A DNA stretch of 60,498 nucleotides, from the NCBI GenBank assembly GCA_003427395.1, contig BFEA01000121.1:940627-1001124 (forward strand), read 5' to 3'. Shown here one piece after another: positions 1-10,166 of this stretch. Source of the DNA: Chara braunii. Its lineage: Eukaryota; Streptophyta; Charophyceae; Charales; Characeae. A program made the translations under genes and the position numbers. The notes beneath the pieces are model-generated. The model did no database searches. It saw only the letters and a list, made by a program, of their open reading frames with translations, and was not told the origin of the DNA. How positions within the stretch are numbered: the stretch's first letter is position 1; each line of letters starts with the position of its first letter.

Positions 1-8
1 ACACACAA

Positions 9-158
9 GCAATCAATCAATCAATCACTCAATCAATCAATCAATCAATCAATCAAATCAATCAATCAATCAATCAACCAACCAAACCAATCAGGATCCT
101 ATCGAATAGACAGGATTTTGATTGGTTTGGTTGATTGATTGGTTGATTGATTGATTTT

Positions 159-204
<46 letters not shown>

Positions 205-212
205 AACTTATT
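9..212. repeat. TCAA/TTGA microsatellite forming a large inverted repeat
   Basis: The left arm is a run of CAAT units and the right arm a run of ATTG units. They are separated by about 25 unique bases (94-118). Positions 76-93 and 119-136 are nearly exact reverse complements, so the whole 200 bases could snap back into one hairpin or cruciform. No coding potential. Confidence 0.85.
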
Positions 213-213
213 G

Positions 214-216
<3 letters not shown>

Positions 217-302
<86 letters not shown>
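217..302. repeat. compound (CT)n(CA)n microsatellite
   Basis: A pure CT run passes directly into a pure CA run. The same CT-then-CA order occurs at 28,085-28,148. Low-complexity ORFs through it have no support as genes. Confidence 0.95.
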
Positions 303-303
<1 letters not shown>

Positions 304-660
304 GAGGATACAGACACACACACCAACCCCAGCCTGACCCGTTTTTTTTGTTGATTTGTTTTAAATTTTTCTATCTTCCTTTTTTTTAAACACCTAGTTT
401 CCGAACAAAAAAACGAAAATCATTTGAAAAAAAATACAACACAACCCAGGGACCATATCCCTCATGATAAAAAATGCCAAAAAAAAATTGCTGCTTTTTT
501 TCTTTTTTTTAAATATTTTGTTTAAATCGAATTTCATTTTTCGTTTTTTTTAAATCTTAAACGAAGTCGGATTCCGAAATAAAAAACATAGGATTGTAGG
601 ATTTTACGTATTTTTAGGAGCAAAAAAAAAAAAAGTTAAAAAACCAGGCTGTGGAGTGGG
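303..660. other. AT-rich DNA with homopolymer runs, no gene seen
   Basis: Contains many runs of T or A (for example near 340-350 and 620-635). I see no reading frame, RNA gene or recognisable repeat. It lies where the pol of element 1 would be expected, and no pol sequence is present. Confidence 0.5.
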
Positions 661-662
661 CC

Positions 663-2025
663 TTATCGGCCGCGGCTGCGGCCGAGATTCTCGGCCGCAG
701 CGGCCGAAATGCCCGTAGGTGTCACATAGTCCGCTAGTGTGCGAGGGTTTCTATCCTCGATGCTCCTCCACGGGTCGGTGTTCCTGCGGTCCCATCGCAA
801 TTTATAAGGGGACCCTAGCTTGTCCCGATAAGTAGTGTGGCTCCCGTCTTTGTCTCGATATTGGTCATTTGCCTGGCCAGTCCTTTCATAATCTCTCTCA
901 TTTCCCTCACCTCGTCTATCACCGTCTCTCTGTCTCTCGGTCATTGTGGTCTGTCTTTGTCCATCAAATATCGTCGCTCTGCCCAAGGATGATCGTTAAA
1001 TTTTGGGCACCTATCCGCCTCATACTCTTGATAGAGGGAGAAATCCCGACGCTGCATTCCTCTCCAGACTAAATCCTTGTAGTCATCGGCCTCAGCCTTC
1101 ATCGCCAACTTGAGTACCTCGACAAAATCTAGCTTATTGTGAGGCATCTCTCTCAGTACTCCCTTCTACTTCCCTCTAGGTAGTCGATCGATGAAGATCG
1201 TCCATCTCTCAACCTCTGACAGCTTCCCTTTCGCAATAAGGGCATCAGATATCTTCTGGAATCGTCTCCCAAAAGCCTGAACACTCTCATCCTCACCCTG
1301 AGTCATCAGCTCCAAATATCGGATCGAATACTTAACATCCTCCATTTTAAAGAGTTCATAGAGGCTGGCCTTGTAGGTAGTCCATCGTTTGTCTTTTGGT
1401 CGGGCTTCTTTAATCACTTGACTCAAACTCGGGTCCATATTAAATAAGAAGTTATCTATAATTCTGTCCTCCGACCATTGACCACGGTATGCGTGCAGCT
1501 CCCAGTTCTCGAGATACTCGATGATACCGTATCCCTTGAAATTGGGGGTCTGGTGTCTAACTCCGAAGGTTGGTGCGAGATGATGTATCTATCCCTTCTC
1601 TTGTAAGGTAGGGAATACGACTCGCCCGTATGAGGATCATAGATCCGCCTGGGCGGTGTGACCCTCTCTCTGTCTCTCCAAAGCTGCTCCCGGATGTACT
1701 GGTCCCTCCAGTCCTCCCTACACCGGTCACCCCTAGGGTCTCTTCGTTCGTACGTAGGTGAGCGTCAAACAGTCGACTCTCGCCAAAAACTCAGAGGTTT
1801 GGTTATGCTCTTCATCCGTACCACCGAAGCGGCCTTGTTTGGGTCTGCAATTATCAGGCAGGCCATTACCTCTGGCTCCCCATCGTCGAGTGGCTTTACA
1901 CATCTCAACGGAGCGTTCTGTCGGATACACTCCTTGAAGTCTCGTAGAGCGCGATCCGGTGATGCTCGGTACAACATGGTCTGTTGTTCCTCATCCAAAT
2001 GTGGACCCATCATGTCAGACTCCAT
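663..2025 (-). pseudogene. gag: decayed gag polyprotein of element 1
   Basis: Reads from 2025 down to 663 in several frames. The start is MESDMMGPH. A charged R/D/E-rich segment follows (about 1620-1760). A capsid-like domain then runs from about 1530 to 1000, with WELHAYRGQWSEDRIIDNF and, further on, RWTTYKASLYELF and ESVQAFGRRFQKISDAL. These match the capsid region of element 3 (43.4-44.1 kb) segment by segment: RWRTFRASLLQTF and ESLVAFTRWFKRLSQAL. An in-frame TAG lies just after RLPRGK (about 1166) and frameshifts occur elsewhere. No CCHC zinc knuckle is visible. The tail (about 700-800) has LRWDRRNTDPWRSIEDRNPR, and a very similar string recurs at about 4.9 kb. Gag would form the retrotransposon particle. 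Identification rests on comparison within the window and on typical Ty3/gypsy gag features. Confidence 0.75.
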
Positions 2026-2090
2026 ACATTTTACTCCTCTTCTGGCTTGTGTTTAAATTGGGAGTCTGTTGTTCTTATCACTCAAACAAG

Positions 2091-2329
2091 CAGCCTGATC
2101 CTAATGTCAAAACCGGCAGCCCGGACCTAATGTCAAAATCCAGCAGCCCGGACCTAATGTCAGAATCCGGCAGCCTGGACCTAATGTCAGAATCCAGCAG
2201 CCCGGACCTAATGTCAGAATCCGACAGCCTGGACCTAATGTCTGAATCGGCAGCCCGGTCCTAATGTCAGAATCTGGCAGCCCAGACCTAATGTCCGAAT
2301 TGGCAGCCCGGACCTAATGTCAGAATTAG
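2091..2329. repeat. 27-bp minisatellite, about nine copies
   Basis: Unit close to CAGCCCGGACCTAATGTCAG plus AATCC(A/G). Spacing is mostly 26-27 bp, so a 9-residue peptide repeat (SSPDLMSES-like) can be read on the plus strand for several units. It sits exactly between the pre-gag modules and the gag of element 1. Confidence 0.9.
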
Positions 2330-2505
2330 TCCTGCCGATCTCTAAATGCCTAAATCTGGTTCTCAACCGCCCTCAATATCACTATCAGTCTTCCACTCTC
2401 ATCCCGGATCTCGTGTGTCCCTTCAACACATAATATCCCATTGTCAAAGAAAAATCGCCCTTCTTGTCTTTCTATACAAACGCCACCTTTCCTGAACTCT
2501 AACAC

Positions 2506-3155
2506 TCATGTCTCGGAATACGTGACTCCCCTATAAATCGCACTCCCTATCGCACGTAACTCCTCACGAGTACAAGCTCGCAACCGCTCTCGTAAATCGA
2601 TAGATGTCCTCCTCTCCAGATCGCTCAATCCTTGTCGTACCGCACTAACTCCCGCCAACGGGTAGTCACCTCCTCTTGCCATCAAACTCCTGATGTCGTA
2701 AGGTGAGTTCAATCACAGTGTCAAAGTTTTCCTTCTGCACAATCTGATATGGGGTTGGAGGTTTAGGAATTCCTTCAAAGATCATTAACCGCGTGTTCTG
2801 GTTAACGTTTCTTCCTAGCGATAGTAACCTATCTCTCTCACCTTCTACAATCTCTTTTGCACGCTCCCAACAACGACCGTACACAAAATCTACTCCTCTC
2901 TCCGCACGTAGGTAGATCCTCACATCATATACATCTAAATGGATAAACCTGGCAGTCATCACATACAAACGTATCTCCTCCGCTATCCACAAACTCATAC
3001 CTCTCTACCTCATATGGAATCGCTTCTCTCCTCCCTAGCGAACTCAAAAGGCCACAGATAGTCGCTAGTCTCTCCTCGGATGGTCTGTTTCCGGCAAGAA
3101 ATCTCTCTCTTCTCGACTGTAATTCACACTCAGGGACAACTCTCCCTTCGCACAT
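2506..3155 (-). pseudogene. family X module, third copy in element 1 (broken)
   Basis: Unknown function. The N-terminal part (3155-2925) has RREAIPYEVERYEFVDSGGD. After a frameshift the rest (2998-2666) has LYVMTARFIHLDVYDVRIYL, then CWERAKEIVEGERDRLLSLG, then IFEGIPKPPTP. The same order of motifs is seen in the copies at 3.2-3.7 and 6.2-6.5 kb and, more distantly, at 49.4-50.1 kb. A short open segment (2712-2506) continues the frame series towards the minisatellite. No catalytic signature or membrane segment is visible. A role in the retrotransposon is inferred only from its position upstream of gag. Confidence 0.55.
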
Positions 3156-3164
3156 TCCTTCATT

Positions 3165-3660
3165 CTATTCATTCTTTGTCGACTTCCTGGGCTCATCCTT
3201 CGTCCTGACTGTTCTGGCGAAATCTATTATCGCCTCCCATCCGTTCCGCTCTAGTCCTATGTCAGGAATCGGCGGCCTAGGCAAACCGTTAAAAATCGAG
3301 ATATCGTTGCAAACCTCAACAGTCTTTCCCAAGTCCTCTAATCTCTTCCTCTCTTCCCTCAGCTTCCATGCGGCTATCCTCCAGCACCTCGTGTAGGCAC
3401 ATAACTTCGCGCGCTCCCTAGATAAATATATTCCTACGTGGTATACTCCTAAGTCGGGAAAATATACGATCATCACATAAAACTAATTTCTGTCCCAACC
3501 GCTGTTCGCTTCCTGATACCTGATTACCTCATAGGGAAAGATTCCCCGTCTGCTAATAGCGCTTAAACCTTGGAGTACTTTCTCGTGCTCAAGTTTACTG
3601 GCTCCGCTCCACCCTGAAAACTTCCGCCTTCTTCGAGCTAACTCCGCCTCTTGTAGTGGC
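3165..3660 (-). pseudogene. family X module, second copy in element 1 (one in-frame stop)
   Basis: Function unknown. Reading down from about 3660, SRRGIFPYEVIRY is followed by an in-frame TAG near 3481. Then come MIVYFPDLGVYHVGIYLSRE, CWRIAAWKLREERKRLEDLG and IFNGLPRPPIPD. The motif order (PYE, then GG/GW, then an aromatic-rich VYF...YHVGIYL stretch, then a conserved W and a PxPP/IP motif) matches the other X copies. The C-terminus ends KDEPRKSTKNE and is basic. It lies between Z-like sequence and the next X copy, all on the minus strand. Confidence 0.6.
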
Positions 3661-3821
3661 ATCTCTCATCCGTCTCCATGAACCACCTAGCATTCCATCG
3701 CAATTAACGCTAAGGCCAACATGACTCTGTCCGTAGAATCCTCTAAGAATATGTAGAACGTCTGGAAGTCGTCTATATCCCCAAAATCTTCAACATCTAC
3801 TAAGGTCTTAAGGTACTCGTT

Positions 3822-4559
3822 TCAGTACCGGTTGTGAGCTTTGAGCATTCTGAGAACGGAGCTGTCCACTATGACCCCCGCTAACTCTCCAGCCACTTCT
3901 GCCTCACTCTCTAGGAGTCTCTCAGCCTCTCTAGGGGTCTCACGCCATGCCCTACTCAAGGGTCGCTCATCGAAGGGAGACACGCATAGTACGTACTTAA
4001 TTATATGCACGCTCTCCTCTCCAACCGAGAGCCCGGTCTTGCGCGCTTCCCTCACTGCTTGTCGAGTGCACTCTGCTTCTTCGATCACACTGAGCCTCGT
4101 TACATGTTCTAACTGTATCACTACACAGTCCACCGACCCATCTAGCTTCCCTACAATATGCATAAAAAACTTATCAATGGTATACTCACTTGTTCCCCTC
4201 ATCGTCTACTTTCATTGCCCCGACGTTCCTTCGACATTCTCCTTCTCTTCCGGCATTGTAGCCTCTGACGAATCCTCTGTCCTTTCCGTCGACTTTAATG
4301 ACCGCTCTGATTCCTCTCTACTATGATCTCTTATCTTTACGCTTTCCAAAAACTATAGACGCCACCTTCTGAAGAATTATCTGTCATCTCTAAAGAGTCT
4401 TTTCAACGCCCTCGTCGCTGCTTCTATTCTACGCAACTCACTCTCACTCTTGCTGGATCCGCAATCTCGAATCTTGTTGCCCAGCTCCTTGACTTGCTTT
4501 GCCACCAGGTCTATGATACGATCCTTAACTCTCTTTATTCTCTCATCTAAATTTTCCAT
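3822..4559 (-). pseudogene. family Z module of element 1 (broken)
   Basis: Function unknown. The first part (4559-4377) is a 60-residue, highly charged, probably helical or coiled-coil segment beginning MENLDERIKRVKDRIIDLV. After a damaged stretch the second part (4202-3822) has KFFMHIVGKLDGSVDCVV, then HIIKYVLCVSPFDERPLSRA and EAERLLESEAEVAGELAGV. The same two-part order is found in element 3 at 46,627-45,962: a helical start LEELVGLDRVREVHRIL, and an end with EDSLVEAAARLAG. The match is weak at residue level, but order and composition agree. The FMHIVGKL...VVIQLEHV stretch also resembles the core of family Y. Confidence 0.45.
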
Positions 4560-4599
4560 CCTCTACGACCCATCTCTCCCTAAGCTTCAAACACCTATC

Positions 4600-5500
4600 A
4601 CATCTTACTCCGAGCTTCCGTGGGCATCTCGTCTCGAACTATCTCTAAACACACTCTTCCCTTCACTCAAATGACCACCTCATACACCATCCAACTTTGT
4701 GTTGTTAACTCCTTCAGTGCTCCTAATCTCTGTTCCCGTATGACATCCTCAACAAGTTCTTTGTACTCACTATTCGACAGTTACTCTTCTATAGTCACCC
4801 TCAGCAGAATCTGTAGAGTTCCGTCGTCACGTGCTAAGTGCCTAGAAACAACTCGAGCATAAGGGAGTCGTTGAAAGGCGGGCTCGTATCGCTCGGGCAA
4901 ACGGCTCGTCACTCTCCCGTGAGCGGCTACTCGAGGATTCCTATCATCTACGCTCCTCCAAGAGTCGGACCCTCTGCGATCCCACCGGAGGGAGTACGAA
5001 GTCCGGGGTCTATGTCGATATAGCGCTGGCTCTCGTTCGCTCATGACAAGGCAACTCGACTCACGTCCTGCCCCTAGCTTCCACTACCGTCTCGTCAAAG
5101 AACAACTCCGCATGCAGGTATCCAGCCGATCATACCATTACCTCGTACGTATCTTTGTCTGGAAGGTCATGCATACAAGAACGTCCGGTCGGTACTCACG
5201 TATAAATTCGCTGGCTCGTCGAAGGCACTCTTGCTCTGTCAGGTCCTCCTCTATATGCGCTCTGAGTAAGACGGTCACCATGAAACCCTCGTTCACTAAT
5301 TGCCTGCTTACATTAACCCCCGTTGTCGTCCGACCAGGCATGTCTCCTATCGCGAGTCCTTGAACAGATACCTCAGCTCCTCCAAGCCGAAGTACCTGTC
5401 CTCCATAGTCGATCAGATCGGCAGGCCTCAGACAATCTATCCAACAAGTAGCGTCGATCAGGTCTTTCAATGTCTCCTTATCCGGGGGTCCCCACCTCAC
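4600..5500 (-). pseudogene. Y-like fragments of element 1, two partial copies
   Basis: Two partly open stretches share a core. The one at 5044-4600 has LRWDRRGSDSWRSVDDRNPR near its start, then LQILLRVTIEE, an in-frame stop, and SEYKELVEDVIREQRLGALKE. The one at 5500-5138 has FMVTVLLRAHIEEDLTEQE followed by CLRRASEFIREYRPD. The pattern LLR(V/A)xIEE followed by xxEFIRE-type helices is shared, so these look like divergent copies of one module. The LRWDRR string is also found in the gag tail at about 0.75 kb, which suggests exchange between gag and the pre-gag region. Function unknown. Confidence 0.45.
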
Positions 5501-5545
5501 GCAAACTGCGTAATACGCCTCCTTAAATCGAGGCGCTAGCCCTAG

Positions 5546-6091
5546 CTAGCACGAGTACAACGTGTGGTTAACTGCTCTAGCCAGACAGTCTATGCTCCTG
5601 TAAGTTTGTTCTACTACAAATGTAGGGAGAGCCAACCTCCAGCTCTCTACAGGGTGGCAGACTGGGTGCGGAGGTCCGATTACGACGCGGACGGTGAACG
5701 ACCTATCTCTTGCAAAACCCGTCAGTCGCCGTCTCACTATCGATTCCGCTAAGACTTCGTACTTCCACCAGTCTCTGCTAGCACTGGCGAGTGTCCGCCC
5801 TATCTCTAGGTCTCGTGTTTTGCCAAACACAAGAGGCCCAATCCCTTCTAGTCGCCGAGGGATATCAAACCCTCTATCCTCTAAGATCACCGTCCACAAG
5901 AAGACGCCCCTAGCCAACCAAGTACCAAAGTGCCGAACCGACAAATTCTCTTTCTCCTCTAAGCGCACCAGAAGAGGAATATCGTACCCTGCAACCGTCT
6001 CTCTAGGCCCTATCAGCTCCCTCAACCTATAGGAATCTGAATCACGCGTCAGAACGTAAGCTGACCATATGTCCAAGTCACTCCTCATCAC
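5546..6091 (-). CDS. family Y module ORF, 181 aa, element 1
   Basis: An uninterrupted 181-codon frame starting ATG (MMRSDLDIWSAYVLTRDSD). The start resembles the aromatic stretch of family X (DxWxxYxxT). The Y core follows: GVFLWTVILEDRGFDIP at about residue 62, a basic middle, and ESWRLALPTFVVEQTYRSI near residue 150. In intact Y proteins these blocks correspond to GEFVWI..., a C-terminal-half strand region and VPSFLFR. It ends soon after the PTFVVE block, so the last third of the family is missing. No known enzymatic motif. Real as an open frame; expression unknown. Confidence 0.55.
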   Translation of the reverse strand: MMRSDLDIWSAYVLTRDSDSYRLRELIGPRETVAGYDIPLLVRLEEKENLSVRHFGTWLARGVFLWTVILEDRGFDIPRRLEGIGPLVFGKTRDLEIGRTLASASRDWWKYEVLAESIVRRRLTGFARDRSFTVRVVIGPPHPVCHPVESWRLALPTFVVEQTYRSIDCLARAVNHTLYSC

Positions 6092-6164
6092 ACCATCCGC
6101 CTCACCGATGCGAATGTCCTTGATCTCTAATCCGTGTCACCAACTCTAACATCTCGTGTCATCC

Positions 6165-6549
6165 CTATGTAGATAGGTTTTTCCCTGTGACTGGAGGAAC
6201 CGGAATCCCTTCTTGTTGTAATCGTACCACCTCTCCTGCTACCAACCTAGCAGCGCTCTTCCAAGCCTTCACACTCAGTCCTCCTCTTGCCCGGGTTACT
6301 GGAACATAGTTTCGCACGTCGTACTCATCCAGGCTAATAAAGTGATACGTAAGAATGTACACGCGCCAATGATCTACCCCCTCCGTGGACATAATCGTAT
6401 GTGACGAGCTCGTATGGGAGAACCTCTCTCCTCGTCTTTTCGTTCAGGGATCGTATGACATGATTGATTTCCTCTCTTGTAGGGTCTCGCCCCTCGGTGA
6501 GTAGCTGATCCCAATAAACCCGTCGAAAGGACATCACATGTCTGCCCAT
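6165..6549 (-). pseudogene. family X module, first copy in element 1 (frameshifted)
   Basis: The first frame (6549-6334) has REEINHVIRSLNEKTRREVLP followed by YELVTYDYVHGGG. A shift then moves to the frame 6392-6165 with VDHWRVYILTYHFISLDEYD, VRNYV, then AWKSAARLVAGEVVRLQQEG and IPVPPV. This copy best shows the full X pattern: PYE, a Y-rich strand, GGG, DxWxVY, LDxYDVRxYV, a helical W-containing block, and PxPP. Overlapping out-of-frame ORFs here are shadows. An alternative frame begins MVRIIDGQ at 6565, which resembles the start of family Y proteins in element 3. Function unknown. Confidence 0.6.
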
Positions 6550-6716
6550 CTATAATCCTCACCATCGTCTCTACCTCTCTCCTAGCTTCTTTCTCCTATG
6601 CTCTAAATCTCCGACTACTCCTCCTATGCGACTCGTCCCTCATTGTTAAGAACACACGTGCTGCCCCTGTCACTGAACCCCATCCACGTCTAGCATATCT
6701 ACACCGCTATCCTTAG

Positions 6717-7534
6717 CTAGCTCGCGTCCCCAAGGGATATGCTCATGCCCCTCGCCCCGCGAAGGTGCCCCCAACCGTCCTGGTCTGGTAGCTCACCGGC
6801 TACGGGGACCTCCTCCACATCCTCTCGGTCAGCGTTATGCTCGTCAAGCCCTGGACCTACCCAAGGCTGGCCTTGATCTCCCCAAAGCTCTATAACCTCC
6901 AAGGCCTCCCACTCTCGATCGTCCGCATACCAGCCAAGGTCCTCTCTCTCTGGGTATATCCGCTGATAGTGCTCCTCAACCTCCCAGATAAGAATGAGAG
7001 GAGCAGGCCTGTCGTCGGGAGTCTCGCTCAGGAGTCGGCCTACACCCTCTAGGTAGTATGCGGGTCTCAGAACCTCTCTCTCCAATGCTAACAAAACCCC
7101 CGGAGGCTGGTACGGAAAGAAGGACTCAGAGTCTCCAGATGGTGCTAAAGCTCGTATAAACTCTATGAGTTGGAGCCCTCTCTCCCCGACAATGTCCCGC
7201 GACGAAATGCGCGTAACCAATCCGATCTCTGTCTGTCAACCCCCTCCTCAATCCATCCAACTTGAGACTGGCAAGGTAAGTCTCGGTAATATGGGCCAGA
7301 CCACAGAGCTCCTCTGCTACAAAAGTCGGAACCCCCACTCGTCGCACACTGCAAAATGGAAAGACCCCTCCGATCCGGAGGGTCGTCCTCACTACCCTAA
7401 CTGGACCATACAAGCCCTCGGCCTCCTTGCGAACGTCCTCTGCAACCTCCGACAGGATGACTCTTGCCCCCTGCTCACCTCGCCAATGATCATGGACTAG
7501 CCCCTCATAATGAACCATCGCCTCTATCGCGCGC
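6717..7534 (-). pseudogene. family Y module with acidic tail, interrupted by element 2
   Basis: Downstream part of a Y module. From the insertion point it reads AIEAMVHYEGLVHDHWRGEQ, then ILSEVAEDVRKEAEG, then VGVPTFVAEELCGL (about 7290) and, after a frameshift near 7130-7220, GLQLIEFIRALA. Next come LRPAYYLEGVGRLLSE, a YQRIY stretch and a long acidic tail (GPGLDEHNADREDVEEVPV). The plus-strand copy at 28.9-29.8 kb has the same order (VVPAFMVGSVF, VQLIELIRSLG, PKYFTYIGRLFSE, acidic tail). The first part of the gene lies at 26,630-26,752 on the far side of element 2. Function unknown. Confidence 0.65.
7531..7534. repeat. target-site duplication GCGC, left copy
   Basis: GCGC directly abuts the low-coordinate end of element 2. 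The same four bases occur at 26,630-26,633. Removing one copy and the element restores a continuous Y reading frame. Confidence 0.8.
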
Positions 7535-9289
7535 TGTGGAGCACATCGGTCCGGCACCGCACGGGGCAGCGCAAGACCCTTCCGGCCTCGTCACGCAGGA
7601 GTCGGTCTAATTCCTCGTCGGGAATACATAATGGAGCTTCCGCAAGCCGCTCCGGCCGAGTGCGCCAGCCATACCTCTCGCGAACCCCTACGACAGGATA
7701 AGGCCTATGCGAGGCACGACTTACCTCCACCTTACAGGAGTTGTCACCTCCCCTCGGTGGGCGTATCCCCACCGAGCTACCAGTCCATAGTACGAAAGCT
7801 TATCAGCTGCAATTGCAGAAGTGGACCAGTTGAGGGCGTTTCTGGTTCATTGTAGCATACGGGGTACGTGCGGTATTACGCCTCTATCGAACCCGCACGC
7901 GAACTGACATCTTGGGGGCTGAGGTCCCAAGCGCGACTCGTCGCCGGTCGACAAGGACGCATCCCACACGCCACCCGCACACCATTATAAAGAGTAGAAA
8001 AATAAAACACACACACCCACGCACGTACACATACAAATACAGCACGACATTGAACAAACAACGCAACAACGCTCCTAGTCCCTTAGAAACTATCCTATAA
8101 CTTTCTCATGCGGAAATCGGATAGGCGTTGCGCGTGAGACTTAGTATAAAACGGCGTTGATGCGGAGCTAACTGGTATCGACTCGCAATGCAAGCGTATG
8201 CAAGCGGTCGCAATGATGGCGTACTATGTAGTACCCATACTCATGCGATCCTCGTTAATCTCGAGGGTCGCGTTCGACACCCAAGTGTCGGCTGACACGC
8301 GTCTTGAGGGTTAATCTCTCGATGCTGGACAACCACCAGGTGCGGTTGAGAACCACACCCTCTTCTGCACCCTGCAGAGAGTGGGTGGTACACAGGTTCA
8401 TACCTGTGGTGGCAATCGCCTCTTATGGCCCTTAAGACCAGCTCCTTCATCTAGGGTCTGGAGAAAACTCAAAGGGTTTGACTTTGACGGCTGTCACGGA
8501 CTACAACGTCCAACTATAAAATTCTAAAAAGCAAAAGAATAAAAGGGGATCTCCCTTTTCTTTCAAGAACATAATCTGTTTAGCCCTTACACGCGGTCAC
8601 AGTAGGCCGGACGAAACACTCAAGACATATGTATTTACATATATAGAGAGAGGGTATATAAATATCTGACGATCACTTCTCTCAATCACAAGGGGACTCC
8701 TCTCAGCCACATATATATGTATGTGAGCGCACGCAGTCAAATCCAAAGTCCGAGTCACCCAACATACCTGCAATCACACCAGAGATTCAACCAAAAGTCA
8801 ACGCACTACACGGGGTCAACATCAACCATTCTCTACGCTCACACCCCTTACTTTAACCATACAAACCTCAACCTCAGCGCATCCACCCAACAATAAAATA
8901 CTCGGTATCTTTGTTAAATGGCCATTCAATAAAGTCCAGGTAAAAACACAATAAAACAATTTAAACCACAAGGTTAAATCATTTAGGTTGAGTGACAAAA
9001 GTGAATTGCAGTTGAATCGTAAGCCGACGAATCGGCTACCAACCTTTTATCAGTGATAACAGAAGATGATATTTATAGGATCAAACTGAATCTAGCCCAA
9101 ATCTTGAATCAATCGATCAAGAAGACCTGTAACACAAGACAGACCTGTCCCCAAGTTAAATCTATAAGTCTATGGAGAATAATCTTCATATCACAATCTC
9201 ACTCAAATCATCCTAACAAAGCCTAAGTCTACCTCTAAGCGAGTGTCAAAAGAAAGGAGACCCTGGCAGAATCTCCTCTATACAGAGTG

Positions 9290-9890
9290 AATTTTCCAGA
9301 ACTTCCACAGTCAAAATATAATCTAACTCCTCTAAACTAAGAAAATTTCGGCAGCGCTTCCTGTAGGAGAAGTACCCTCTCATAATTTATATCAGCCTAA
9401 ATATCAAAGCAAAAATAATCTTCAACCTTCTAAAGTCAAATTTTGTCTAACTCCCTAAATTAGCAAAATTTTGGGCAACACTCCCTTTAGAAAGGAAGAC
9501 TCCCCAGATTTATACGAAGTCAGATATGAGTTCAGGAAGCAAGACCCGAGTTCAATTTAAGACAAAATTTATCTAACTATTTTAAATTTGTAGAAATTTA
9601 GGCAACGCTTCCCGTAGAAAAAGTGTTATTCCAAGATTTATATAAAGTTAAGTTCAAAATCTAAAATGACCTTGATTTTTCAAGGTCTAATTTTCTCTAA
9701 CTCCTTGAATCAGCAAAAATTTGGGCAGCACTCCCTTTAGAAAAGAAGGTTTTTCAAATTTTTACTAAGCCAAAAAGTCAGAAAAACTAAGCCTTGAAAA
9801 TACAAAATCTGACTAACTCCTTGGTTTTGTAAAAATTTTGGTAACGCTTCCCGTAGAGAAAGTGACTTACCAAGATTTATACAAGACCAA
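9290..9890. repeat. five tandem ~123-bp units in 3' LTR of element 2
   Basis: Each unit carries CTAACTCC...AAATT(T/A)CGGCAGCGCTTCC-like sequence, then GTAGAGAAAGTG and AAGATTTATAC. The GGCAxC core recurs at about 9351, 9475, 9602, 9725 and 9842. The same five units occur at 21.48-22.09 kb in the other LTR. Confidence 0.8.
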
Positions 9891-10166
9891 GTATAATAAA
9901 TGATCCCAGAAAATGCAAAAATCGACCTAAGTAAAAATAAACTTAGCTAAGCAAATGCAGGAATTTGAAACTAACTCCTATAGCTCTAGCACGTGGCGAG
10001 CAACTAAAGCAACTACCTATCAAACTGAAACTCAGACTAAGTAGTAGCCTCACTAAGTCACATGCAGACCAAACCACAAGATGAGTACTCAAGGTCAATT
10101 TATCAAACAATAGTTCATACTCTCTCAATGATTTATCCCTTTATACCCAACTTACATAGGGCATAA

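Noticed and set aside
99-326. Arg/Glu and Cys/Val repeat ORF on the minus strand
   Set aside because: Direct translation of the (CT)n(CA)n microsatellite and the TTGA run.
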